Position numbers and translations under genes: made by a program | Part shown: positions 16,809 through 24,732 of the stretch, piece by piece | Position numbering within the stretch: the first letter of the stretch is position 1 | How the letters are laid out: every line of letters begins with the position of its first letter | Source: CAZWCE01 sp964632505 | GTDB lineage: Bacteria; Planctomycetota; Planctomycetia; Pirellulales; Thermoguttaceae | Assembly: GCA_964632505.1 (NCBI GenBank) | Contig: CAZWCE010000025.1 | Coordinates: forward strand, 1 to 49,338 | Length of the DNA: 49,338 nucleotides | Direction of reading: 5' to 3' | Notes under the pieces: model-generated | Told to the model about the DNA's origin: nothing | What the model saw: only the letters and a program-made list of their open reading frames with translations | Database searches by the model: none

Positions 16809-18954
16809 GGATGGTTCGACCTTGGTTCAAAAGCTCGATGACTCTCTGGTGCGGCACCGGCGGGCACCATCGTTGCAGACGACCGCTCATTCCGTTGGAA
16901 CAGAAGATGGCGTTCAGGACGGCCTCTTCGGTGGCTTCGACGACCGCTTCGTAGACTAAATTGAGTTGATGCTCCGAAATACATTTGAGCGTGATCAAGT
17001 GATCGCCAGAGCGCGTGGCGCGGGGCTTGCGATTGCCGGTGCTGAAGGCGATGATGATTTCTCCGCTGGTGGTTGCGGCGTAGGAGCCGGTGCGTCCGAG
17101 ACCCAACGCGGCACGTTTCGACACCAGGTCGAGTTGGCTGCTGATCAAAGGAATGTCGGTCGCGACCACGACGATGATCGAGCCTTCCGAAGAGACGCGA
17201 CGCCCTGTCTGCTCGAACTCTTGATCCAGTTGCCTTCCGACCACCCCACCGTCGACAGTGAGATTGTGCATCTTGCCGAAGTTGGAGAGCACGAGTACGC
17301 CGAGGTTAAACGCATGCCCGTCGGGAAAATCGAGTGCCCGGGAGGAAGTCCCGATGCCGCCGGCGAAATCGAAGGTGGTCATGCCGACTCCGGCACCGAT
17401 CGAGCCCTGAACGACGTCTTCGCTTTTGGCCGAAGCGATTGCTTTGACCGCATCCTGCGAGGTACAGCTTCCGACGCGAACATCGTTAAGGAACGAATCG
17501 TCCGCTTCTCCCACCACCGGGAGCACCACATCGGTTTCCGTTCCAAGTCGGGGGTACTTCTTGATCATGTGATTGATCACCCCCGAGTGCACCCGACCTA
17601 CCGAGTGCGAGTTGGTCAGCAGAATGGGGGTCTCGAGCCATCCCATGCCCATGACCTGGGTCAGGCCGGACATTTCGCCGATACCGTTGAGCACGAAGCC
17701 GCCGGCAGCGAGCCGATTCGAATAGGCCTGCCCGGCCGGCAGGATCGCGGTCACTCCCGCACGGACACTGGTCACTTCCGAGCCGCCGGGAATCGGGACT
17801 TGGTCCTCGATGCGGGTGTGGTGCCCGACCCGGACTCCCTTGACGTCGGTGATGGCGTTTTGGATGCCGGGCCGGAAACGCCCGATCGTGATCCCGACTT
17901 CCCGCGCGGTCGGCCGGGGCTCCTGAGAAGTCGTTTCTTCGCGCCGTGAGGTCTTGCGCGTCGGTCGCAGAGCGAGCCCGTAGCGACGTGCGGCGCTACG
18001 AATGATCAGCCGTATCACGTCCCGAAAAGCCAGTCCCCGCGATCGAGCCGCGGTCATCAACGATGCCTCCGGATGTAAACTCGGCAGCGGATTGAGTTCG
18101 ATAAAATACGGATCGCCATTGGTGTGCAAACGGATGTCGACCCGTCCGATATCGGGGCAAGTCATGATCTCGAACACTTCTCGGGCCATGTCCGTGACCG
18201 ACTTTTCTTCAGAATGGGAAATGGCGGCCGGACACACCACATTGACCGCTTTGGCCGCTTCTCCTCCCTGTTTCATGTCGTAGTCGTAGATGTTGTACTT
18301 TCCCCCGATCTCGGAAAGATCGAACGTATGCTCCACCACATCGAGCAGCTTGCCGGGAAAACTCTCGATGAACGGAACACTCAGCTCTTTCCCTCCAATG
18401 AACTCTTCCACGACCAATCCCGCCGGATAATCTCCCAGAAGACGATGGATCCATCGTTTCGCCTCGTCCCGATTTTCAACCACCGAATCCTGGGTGATGC
18501 CTTTGCTCGAGCCTTCGGAGTTCGGCTTGATCATCAGCGGATATTGGAGATCTTCCGGAATCGCGGAGTTCTTCTGCGTGACCAGCACTCCTTTGGGAAC
18601 CCGAATGCCACGCGAAGCCAGCACCGTTTTCGCCAAATGCTTATCGAGATTCAAGTGCAAAAGGGAAGCGTTTCCGCCTGTGAAGGGGAGCCCCATCTGT
18701 TCATAAAGGCCGGGATAAAAAGCTTCACGGGAGCTGCCGATGGTTCCCTCGGCCAGATTGAACACTAAATCGGGCTCGCTTTCGAGGAGTCGATCCACCA
18801 CCTGGTTCGGTTTTCCGGAAACTTCCACTACGGTGACTTGGTGCTGGAGGCTGGTGATCGCTGTTTCGATCCGTCGGATGTCTTCATTCGAAAGAAGTTC
18901 GGCGGTGGCTTCAGCGTCGTCGGTACGAAGATTGTAGGCAATCGTGATTCTCAT
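16795..18954 (-). CDS. Fusion: D-Ala-D-Ala-ligase-like ATP-grasp enzyme + P1-family (DmpA/BapA) aminopeptidase
   Basis: A 719-residue cytoplasmic two-enzyme chain. Residues 1-320 are a D-Ala-D-Ala-ligase-like ATP-grasp domain: FNLAEGTIGSSREAF, LNLDKHLAKTVLASRGI, the ATP-binding MIKPNSEGSSKGI, VVEEFIGGKELSV, and the magnesium-binding GRVDIRL/FIELNPLPSL. A charged linker (about 325-345) leads to a P1 peptidase domain (about 347-719): GIQNAITDVKGVRVGHHT, GAGVGMTTFDFAGGIGTSSR, and EGSIIVVVATDIPL, where these enzymes cut themselves before the nucleophilic Ser (here Ser592). Ser630 and Glu632 (TTSGE) match the other catalytic residues. The domain is about 375 residues, the family length. DmpA/BapA remove N-terminal L- or beta-amino acids. 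The start follows GCAGGAAAAGA. Confidence 0.92.
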   Translation of the reverse strand: MRITIAYNLRTDDAEATAELLSNEDIRRIETAITSLQHQVTVVEVSGKPNQVVDRLLESEPDLVFNLAEGTIGSSREAFYPGLYEQMGLPFTGGNASLLHLNLDKHLAKTVLASRGIRVPKGVLVTQKNSAIPEDLQYPLMIKPNSEGSSKGITQDSVVENRDEAKRWIHRLLGDYPAGLVVEEFIGGKELSVPFIESFPGKLLDVVEHTFDLSEIGGKYNIYDYDMKQGGEAAKAVNVVCPAAISHSEEKSVTDMAREVFEIMTCPDIGRVDIRLHTNGDPYFIELNPLPSLHPEASLMTAARSRGLAFRDVIRLIIRSAARRYGLALRPTRKTSRREETTSQEPRPTAREVGITIGRFRPGIQNAITDVKGVRVGHHTRIEDQVPIPGGSEVTSVRAGVTAILPAGQAYSNRLAAGGFVLNGIGEMSGLTQVMGMGWLETPILLTNSHSVGRVHSGVINHMIKKYPRLGTETDVVLPVVGEADDSFLNDVRVGSCTSQDAVKAIASAKSEDVVQGSIGAGVGMTTFDFAGGIGTSSRALDFPDGHAFNLGVLVLSNFGKMHNLTVDGGVVGRQLDQEFEQTGRRVSSEGSIIVVVATDIPLISSQLDLVSKRAALGLGRTGSYAATTSGEIIIAFSTGNRKPRATRSGDHLITLKCISEHQLNLVYEAVVEATEEAVLNAIFCSNGMSGRLQRWCPPVPHQRVIELLNQGRTIHESH

Positions 18955-19328
18955 TCTTTTCCTGCTGATCGATGGATACTTCCCGGCAGACCTCGAGGGA
19001 AGGCGGGGGCATCGTCATTTGCGTCGATCAAGCACTTCCCCCCTTTGGGAAATACGACAAATCACACAGGGTTTATGGTACGCGACCGACTTGGGAAGAG
19101 TGCTCTGTTGCGACATTTTCTATAGGGAGTGTAGATGAGGATCTCATGAAAACAGGCAGCATTGTAACCGCGCAGGGAGCGGGTTGTCCATCGGGGGGAG
19201 CACTTTCCAAGAAACAAATCGAATTGCACACAAGTATGAGGACTTCGGTCTTCCGTCGGTCGACGCCGGGACGGAGAAGCTGAATCGATCGCCGGGATCC
19301 ACCTCTGCTCTTCCATCCCTATGGATTC
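18955..19328. other. Intergenic region upstream of the ATP-grasp/peptidase operon
   Basis: About 370 bp between the polyferredoxin gene's 3' end and the operon start. It should hold the promoter of the minus-strand operon. Open frames are short and unconvincing; I see no RNA gene or repeat. Confidence 0.4.
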
Positions 19329-20552
19329 CTAGAGACCTTCCTCCACGGAATCATCGGGAAATTCCAACGCTTGCAGGGGGTCGTATCCCTTGATTCCGAA
19401 GGGCGATTCCTCGACCTTGCTGTTCTGCATATCTTCGAAAAGATTGAAATACGGCTCGGTGACGGCCCGCTTGATCTCTTCGACATTCGTCTTTCGAGGA
19501 TCGTAAGTGACTCGCAGCTTGCTGTACTTCGAGCCGAACCAAGCTTCCATCTGCAGGTATCCCTTGATGGCATAGAGGTCGTTACGGTCGAGAAATATTC
19601 CCCAAAGGCGGTTCGCCGTTCCCCGACAGGTGAGTCCGGAGACCTGAAGATCGACCGACTCGACCTTCTCCGGACGAGGAACATCTCTTCGCACGAAAAA
19701 GGAAGGCAAAGGAAAAGCATAACTGGCGAACACTCCTACCGAGAGACTAAAAAGGAGAACGAGCACCGGCAAGAAATGGTAGCCTCGAACGTCATTGAAA
19801 AAAGGGATTTTCCATGCCAGCGCGCGTTCACCTTTTTTAGGACAACTATCGATGCATTCCATGCAGAGGGTGCAGTTGTTGTCGACGACACGATTTCGAG
19901 AGGCAACCGGAATCTCCATCGGGCAACGTTCGGAGCATAGACCGCAATCGATGCATGAATTCCGATCACGAACGATTCGATTCGGGGCCAATCGAGAAAG
20001 GGGAGCCAGCACCGCCGCAAAAGGACAGAACCAACGACAAAAGGGAAGCGTAATCAACAAGGAAAGAAGCACGATCCCCCCCAAGACCACATAGGCCCAC
20101 ACGGTGATATCCTCGCCATGGCGACTGATCAGGGCATAGACGGGATCGACCTTTCGAAAGAGAAGTTCTCCCGCCCTCCAGGTAAGGAAGAGAATCAGCA
20201 CGAGGACGACGTATCGCAACGGTGAAAGGAAACGATCCACCAGGGACGGGACTCGTATTTTCGGCAATGCGATGGCTCGCCCCAATCGATGCGTCCATTC
20301 CGAGATCGTTCCGATCGGACAGGCATACCCGCAAAAGACACGACGGGCAAGGAGCGTCATCAAGAGACAAGATCCGAGGATGAAGAAATTCGAGGTCCCC
20401 AACGAACAGGTCATATTCCCATCGGTCAGATAGGTGTAGGCGGATTCGATGCCTCCGAAGGGACACCAGATCTCGCAATTCGCTTCCCAGACGAAAACTC
20501 CCACTAGAATCAGCAAGAGAAAGGATAACTGTACAATGGAGCGTGTCTTCAT
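19329..20552 (-). CDS. NapH-like membrane polyferredoxin with C-terminal HMA-like domain
   Basis: A 407-residue membrane protein of the NapH/RdxA type, which pass electrons from quinol to periplasmic or membrane partners. It has five membrane helices with the characteristic Cys-Pro motifs CEIWCPFGG, FCGYACPIGTISEW and FCRWFCPFAAVL. These are followed by two [4Fe-4S] clusters at about 215-255 (CIDCGLCSERCP and CTLCMECIDSCP). After another helix, residues about 310-375 look like an HMA (heavy-metal) fold: VDLQVSGLTCRGTANRL through a KLRVTYDPRKTNVEEIKRAV strand-helix. The usual metal-binding CxxC is reduced to CRGT, so metal binding is doubtful. The TPR/Cys-rich gene lies 145 bp upstream on the same strand. 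Confidence 0.87.
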   Translation of the reverse strand: MKTRSIVQLSFLLLILVGVFVWEANCEIWCPFGGIESAYTYLTDGNMTCSLGTSNFFILGSCLLMTLLARRVFCGYACPIGTISEWTHRLGRAIALPKIRVPSLVDRFLSPLRYVVLVLILFLTWRAGELLFRKVDPVYALISRHGEDITVWAYVVLGGIVLLSLLITLPFCRWFCPFAAVLAPLSRLAPNRIVRDRNSCIDCGLCSERCPMEIPVASRNRVVDNNCTLCMECIDSCPKKGERALAWKIPFFNDVRGYHFLPVLVLLFSLSVGVFASYAFPLPSFFVRRDVPRPEKVESVDLQVSGLTCRGTANRLWGIFLDRNDLYAIKGYLQMEAWFGSKYSKLRVTYDPRKTNVEEIKRAVTEPYFNLFEDMQNSKVEESPFGIKGYDPLQALEFPDDSVEEGL

Positions 20553-20697
20553 CGTGGTTTTTTTCCTACAGGCGGAGGTTCCTGCGTGCCACTGGGAGAA
20601 CCGACTTCAGTGAAGGCATAGAGAAAAGGGAGCCGACTCCGTGTTCCGCGGAACCGCCCCCCACACGTTTTAGAATTCCCCAGGAAAGAACCGGGGA

Positions 20698-21534
20698 TCA
20701 ATGTCCCTGGCATTTACCGCGCATCGGACAGGTGGAGCAACTGGTTCCGCCGCTGCATTCCGACTCGGAGACTTTCGACTCGGTCGCCAGCGCTTCCCGA
20801 AACGATTCCTTCTCGACCATCGCAGTAAAGGCCGAGGATTCCTTTGCATGCGATTTGAAGGATTGGGACATGCTCGGGGGCGTCGACTCAAAACACCGTA
20901 CCAGAAGGTTCGTCGCTTCGGCTTCGTTGCCGACCGCGCCCTGCAATCGGGCAAGACGATAAATATGCACTGGATTGTCGTTCTTCTCGATAGAAATCTT
21001 CTCGGCGATCTTTTTCGCGCTCTCATTTTGACCGGTATGCGCCAGCGCAATCCCTTCCAGGGCGAGGATCGTTTCATTCCGCTGGTCTTCCGGCAAGTCC
21101 TGCAAAACCTCGAGCATCTCTTCCGCCTCACCTTGCTCCAGCAATGTTTCGGCAAGCATCGTGGCACTGGTCGCGTTTTGAAGTTTATCATGAATACGGC
21201 GGTCGAGGGCGAGCAGATGCTCGGAAAGCGCCTCCCTCGAATAATAGAGGTGGAGCATTCGAGCATACTGTTCCCACCGTTTCAGGTTCGTTTCACGCTC
21301 GAGTCGTGCCCGGACATCGACAATCTGGCGCAACGCCAGATAATGTTGCATGTACTCACGATTCTGGCGATCGGATCGAACGGCATCGGCGTATTCGGCG
21401 AGCGCCCCGCGAAAATCACCTTCTTCCAAGAGCGTCTTCCCACGAGCCATCGCTTCGGATCCGGTTTTGCTCCAAGCAGTCGTGTTGAGAGAAAGGAGCA
21501 GCACAGCAATTATCAAAAAACGACAACAACCCAT
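20698..21534 (-). CDS. Secreted TPR protein with Cys-rich C-terminal tail
   Basis: A 278-residue protein. It has a signal peptide (FLIIAVLLLSLNTTAWS), possibly lipoprotein-like with Cys3-Cys4 before the helix, although no standard lipobox is seen. TPR-like helical repeats follow (GKTLLEEGDFRGALAEYADA; AETLLEQGEAEEMLEVL; RLARLQGAVGNEAEATNLL). The last residues are CSGGTSCSTCPMRGKCQGH: four cysteines spaced C-x5-C-x2-C-x5-C, able to bind a metal or Fe-S cluster. The neighbouring polyferredoxin on the same strand suggests a shared redox role. No family name is recognised. The start follows AGAGGAAA. Confidence 0.8.
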   Translation of the reverse strand: MGCCRFLIIAVLLLSLNTTAWSKTGSEAMARGKTLLEEGDFRGALAEYADAVRSDRQNREYMQHYLALRQIVDVRARLERETNLKRWEQYARMLHLYYSREALSEHLLALDRRIHDKLQNATSATMLAETLLEQGEAEEMLEVLQDLPEDQRNETILALEGIALAHTGQNESAKKIAEKISIEKNDNPVHIYRLARLQGAVGNEAEATNLLVRCFESTPPSMSQSFKSHAKESSAFTAMVEKESFREALATESKVSESECSGGTSCSTCPMRGKCQGH

Positions 21535-22172
21535 TTGTGTTTCCTCTACTTTGAAGAATGACTTCCGCGACGATCTCTATGCCTTCGATGACCACAAATC
21601 CGCCTGCAGTGCCCAAGCGATTGGTGATCGTTCGCCTCTTACAAGTCGTTGACTCAAATCGTTGACCACAAGCCGATGGCGCCGGAGAGCCCCAGGCTCT
21701 TTATTTTCCGCATTTCGCCGGAGTCGCAGAGCGTGTTTTCCATTTTCGTGACTCTCGTGAAAGTTGTCAAGTGAGAAAAGGGAAAAAGGAGGTGATGATA
21801 ACTCGCCGACCTCGGCCTATCATTCCAGCGATTCCAGCGGTTTCGTGGTGCGAGAATGGAAGACTTTTCGCCAGACATGGAAACGCAAACCGTGGCACGG
21901 ACAATTCCGCGATGGCGCTGCGGAATTCCCTTTTCACCTCCGCCCCCCCCACGGGGACCGCACCCTTCCGGCATGCCGGCAATCTCGTACCGCTTACCGG
22001 GTCAGCATTGCATTGTCTGTTAGGTCTATCATGCGTGCGAGCATCACGATGGCTTCGTTGTGATTTATACCTCCAAGTCTTCGTTCCAGAACTCCAAGCA
22101 AGAATTCGTTGATGGAGCGAGTCGAGCCGACTCACACTTTTGCCATTCATCAAGGAATTAACCCCCTTGACA
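21535..22172. other. Intergenic region between divergent TPR and marR genes
   Basis: About 640 bp with no gene I trust. One plus-strand frame near 21793 has a good AAGGAGGT site, but its translation (MITRRPRPIIPAIPAVSWC and onward) is low-complexity at the start and has no family marks. The marR promoter and operator lie at the right edge. Confidence 0.4.
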
Positions 22173-22195
22173 TTAGTTCGGCCACGAACTAAAAT
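22167..22195 (+). promoter_or_regulatory. marR promoter with palindromic operator between -35 and -10
   Basis: TTGACA at 22167-22172 and TAAAAT at 22190-22195 are 17 bp apart, a good sigma-70-type promoter. The spacer is almost filled by a perfect palindrome, TTAGTTCG-N4-CGAACTAA (22173-22192). A similar palindrome sits before the next gene at 22706-22725. A regulator bound here would block polymerase, so autorepression by the MarR protein is the obvious reading. Confidence 0.8.
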
Positions 22196-22237
22196 GAACG
22201 CAAGCACCATCGATCGTGTGTAAAAGAGGAGATTGTG

Positions 22238-22681
22238 ATGAAGGCAAATCCAGATGGTCTCGTGGGGCAGATTGCGCGGATACGCGAACTCAGCAACCTG
22301 CTGATCGAAGCGGAGTTGGAAGCGCGTGGCATTCACGGGTTGCAGCCCGCCCATGGATCGGTCTTTGCGTTCCTTTTTCGCCAGGCGAAACCGGTGTCGA
22401 TCAAGGAGATCGTTGAGCATGTCGGTCGCGTGAAATCGACGGTGACCGGGATGATCAATACGCTGGAACGGCACGGATACGTTCGAAAGACTCCCAGCCG
22501 GGAAGACGCCCGTGTGATCGATGTTGAATTGACCAAGAAAGGGTTGGCTCTCCAGCCCGACTTCGAAGAGATCTCGAAGATCCTCCAAGAGAAGCTTTAC
22601 GGAAAAATGCCCCGCTCTGATCGCGAGGCACTCGCCGAGAGGCTTGCTCAGATTCGGCGGAACTTGGAGTCCGTCGAGTGA
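22238..22681 (+). CDS. MarR-family transcriptional regulator
   Basis: A 147-residue winged-helix regulator. ATG 22238 lies 6 nt after GAGGAG; a GTG just before it at 22235 is less well placed. The MarR fold is clear: an N-terminal dimerisation helix (DGLVGQIARIRELSNLLIEA), the DNA-recognition helix region VSIKEIVEHVGRVKSTVTGM, the wing RHGYVRKTPSREDARVIDVELTK, and a C-terminal dimer helix. MarR repressors usually release DNA on binding an aromatic or anionic ligand. The matching operators before itself and before the alkyl-sulfatase-like gene mark it as the local regulator of both. Confidence 0.93.
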   Translation: MKANPDGLVGQIARIRELSNLLIEAELEARGIHGLQPAHGSVFAFLFRQAKPVSIKEIVEHVGRVKSTVTGMINTLERHGYVRKTPSREDARVIDVELTKKGLALQPDFEEISKILQEKLYGKMPRSDREALAERLAQIRRNLESVE

Positions 22682-22705
22682 TATCAGCCATGTTTTTTTA
22701 CCGAA

Positions 22706-22725
22706 ATGGTTCGCCCACGAACCAT
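22706..22725 (+). promoter_or_regulatory. Second MarR-type operator, before the alkyl-sulfatase-like gene
   Basis: A perfect 20-bp palindrome ATGGTTCG-N4-CGAACCAT in the 68-bp gap between marR and the MBL gene. It matches the operator at 22173-22192 in the GTTCG-N4-CGAAC core and in spacing. Two such sites in one small region are unlikely by chance and imply that the downstream gene has its own MarR control. Confidence 0.75.
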
Positions 22726-22749
22726 GCCTCCCACTACAGGAGAACCGCC

Positions 22750-24138
22750 ATGCGAAATCGTCCATTTGTCTATACGGTTGTTTTGATTTCGGCCTTACTC
22801 TCGTGCTTGGCCACGACGCTAAACGTGTCGGCACAATCCACGGAAACCGAGGCCACACGACTCCTCAAGCAACGCTCCGCCGAGTTTGAACGAGAAGTGA
22901 TTCGTGTTACGGACGGGGTTTATACGGCTGTCGGCTATTCGGTTTCGACGGTAACCATGATCGTCGGCGACGACGGATTAATCATTGTCGATACGGGCAT
23001 GGACACGCCCTCGGCGGAACAAGTGCTTGCCGATTTTCGGAAGATCAGCGACAAGCCGATCGCGGCCGTCATCTTAACGCACAGTCACGGCGACCACACC
23101 GGCGGCTTGCCCGTTTTCACTCGGGAAGGTGCCCCTCAAGTTTGGGCACGCGACAACTTCGGGGCTGAAATGGATACCCTGAATTCGGTCGGCTTGACGA
23201 TCCAAAAGGTTCGCGGTGCTCGACAAGGTGGTTTCAAGCTTCCGCCGGAAAAGCGAATCAATAATGGTGTTGCCCAGGCGTATTGGCCGAAGCGCGGTGG
23301 GGACGTATTCGGCAGCAAGAAAGAGATTAAGCCGACGCATGAGGTTATAGGGCCGCGACGACGAATCTCGATCGCCGGAATCGAACTGGACCTCGTGGCG
23401 GTCACCGGCGAAACCTACGATCACCTTTACGTCTGGTTCCCCGCGAAGCGAGTGCTTTTCTCGGGCGACAACTATTACAAGTCGTGGCCTAATCTCTATC
23501 CCATTCGCGGAACTCCTTATCGCGACATCCTCGCATGGGCGGACGCCGTGGACACGATGCTTCAGGAGGGACCGGAATTTCTGGTACCGGGGCATACCCG
23601 ACCGATCATCGGCAAAAAGAAAATCTCCCAAGTCTTAACGGACTATCGTGACGCAATTCGCTTTGTCTTCCACAAGACGATTGAGGGTATGAACAAAGGA
23701 CTCACACCGGACGAACTGGTCGATTATGTTCGGTTTCCTGAACGCTTCCAGGGCAAGGATCACCTGCGCCCGTACTACGGCAACCCGAAATGGGCCGTCC
23801 GTGAGATTTTCGCGGCTCACCTGGGCTGGTTCGACGGCAATCCTTCGAATCTCTTTCCCTTAACCCCTCGCGAAGAGGCTGAAAGGGTCTCAAAACTGGC
23901 CGGCGGCGAAGAAGCGCTCCTACTTGCGGCAAAGGAGGCGATGAATGAGAATGATCCCCAATGGTCGGCTCAACTCTGTGACCATCTGTTGGCACTCGAC
24001 CCGAATGACAAGGAAGCGATGCGTCTCAAAGCGGACGCGCTTGACGCCATCTCAAAGCATGTCCTTTCCGGCATTGGACGCAACTATTACCGAACCGTTG
24101 CCCAAGAGCTTCGACAGGCGGCAGGCGTAGACCGTTGA
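22750..24138 (+). CDS. Exported alkyl-sulfatase-like metallo-beta-lactamase-fold hydrolase
   Basis: About 462 residues from ATG 22750, which follows AGGAGAA and opens a signal peptide (FVYTVVLISALLSCLATTLNVSAQ); a frame start at 22678 would add an unlikely leader. The MBL domain (about 40-280) has THSHGDHTGG as the HxHxDH zinc motif, a later GDNYYKSWPN aspartate and VPGHTRPI. The C-terminal part (about 310-460) resembles the alkyl-sulfatase dimerisation region (PYYGNPKWAVREIFAAHLGWFDG; ALDPNDKEAMRLKADALDAI). Full alkyl sulfatases (SdsA1/BDS1) have a further C-terminal SCP2-like domain that is absent here. A role in hydrolysing sulfate esters or detergents, induced through MarR, fits but is unproven. 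Confidence 0.85.
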   Translation: MRNRPFVYTVVLISALLSCLATTLNVSAQSTETEATRLLKQRSAEFEREVIRVTDGVYTAVGYSVSTVTMIVGDDGLIIVDTGMDTPSAEQVLADFRKISDKPIAAVILTHSHGDHTGGLPVFTREGAPQVWARDNFGAEMDTLNSVGLTIQKVRGARQGGFKLPPEKRINNGVAQAYWPKRGGDVFGSKKEIKPTHEVIGPRRRISIAGIELDLVAVTGETYDHLYVWFPAKRVLFSGDNYYKSWPNLYPIRGTPYRDILAWADAVDTMLQEGPEFLVPGHTRPIIGKKKISQVLTDYRDAIRFVFHKTIEGMNKGLTPDELVDYVRFPERFQGKDHLRPYYGNPKWAVREIFAAHLGWFDGNPSNLFPLTPREEAERVSKLAGGEEALLLAAKEAMNENDPQWSAQLCDHLLALDPNDKEAMRLKADALDAISKHVLSGIGRNYYRTVAQELRQAAGVDR

Positions 24139-24297
24139 AATCGCCCTCACAAGACCAGGGAAATGGGGCGCCCGGTTGATCCCACATTCGGATCCAGCGG
24201 CACGGTGCGGAAACGTCACCTGGGCATGCGATTCATGCCGGGCGCTGTGCCGTTTTGAAGTTCTTCGAGGGTAACCTCGCGGCGGCGCGAGGATCGG

Positions 24298-24447
24298 GTG
24301 CTGGTCCCTTCGCACGACCGCTTCAATGCAGTACTTGCCGCGATCAAGCCGTCGGAATTCGAGGCGTGTCTGCTCCGTTGGATCACGGCGCTTCATGAAA
24401 TCACCGCAACCTTTTCCGGCAATCGGTTCGGTGATGAAATGCGATGA
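24298..24447 (+). pseudogene. N-terminal-region remnant of an ISAs1-like transposase
   Basis: The frame reads VPSHDRFNAVLAAIKPSEF, then EACLLRWITALHEIT, before running off into unrelated sequence and a stop at 24445. This matches the ISAs1 transposase stretch P-S-H-D-(R/T)-F...F-x-x-W-(I/V), which lies before the first catalytic Asp (IDGKTLR). The following segment is missing. It is a decayed fragment, possibly of the same element family as the C-terminal piece at 3916-4029, 20 kb away. Confidence 0.6.
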
Positions 24448-24719
24448 ATCCGGTCCATTGTTTGTGAGAGTTCATCTCTGTCTCGGCTTGATAAGAGCTT
24501 CGAGATCACCGGTGGCGAACTGCCCGGCATCAAGATGGAAGCGAACCGAAGTCGGATTCCACCATCGTTCGGGGCAATAGCTGAACCGTAGAAGATGCAT
24601 CCCTTTTCTTTGGGACGAACCCGGCAGAGCGCGGAATCGCCGTCCTTGCGGTCGATCCATGGTTCGTTTCCGCCGAGAAACACGTATTGCCTGTCAAGAA
24701 CATTGAGGTCGCCATTCAT
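24393..24719 (-). other. Possible decayed coding region behind the FAD oxidoreductase gene
   Basis: A minus-strand frame of 108 codons from ATG 24719 (NVLDRQYVFLGGNEPWIDRK and onward), and an overlapping second frame (HLLRFSYCPERWWNPTSVRF), both show genome-like codon use in turn. This suggests a frameshifted remnant. I do not recognise the family, and its 3' part overlaps the transposase remnant on the other strand. Confidence 0.25.
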
Positions 24720-24732
24720 ATGCGAGGCGGTG

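Noticed and set aside
16966..17949. A 327-codon plus-strand frame over the P1 peptidase domain
   Set aside because: Antisense shadow; the minus-strand reading has intact catalytic motifs of two enzyme families.
21793..22112. A plus-strand frame with a good AAGGAGGT site before marR
   Set aside because: The translation has no recognisable motif and irregular composition; the site may be chance in a purine-rich stretch.
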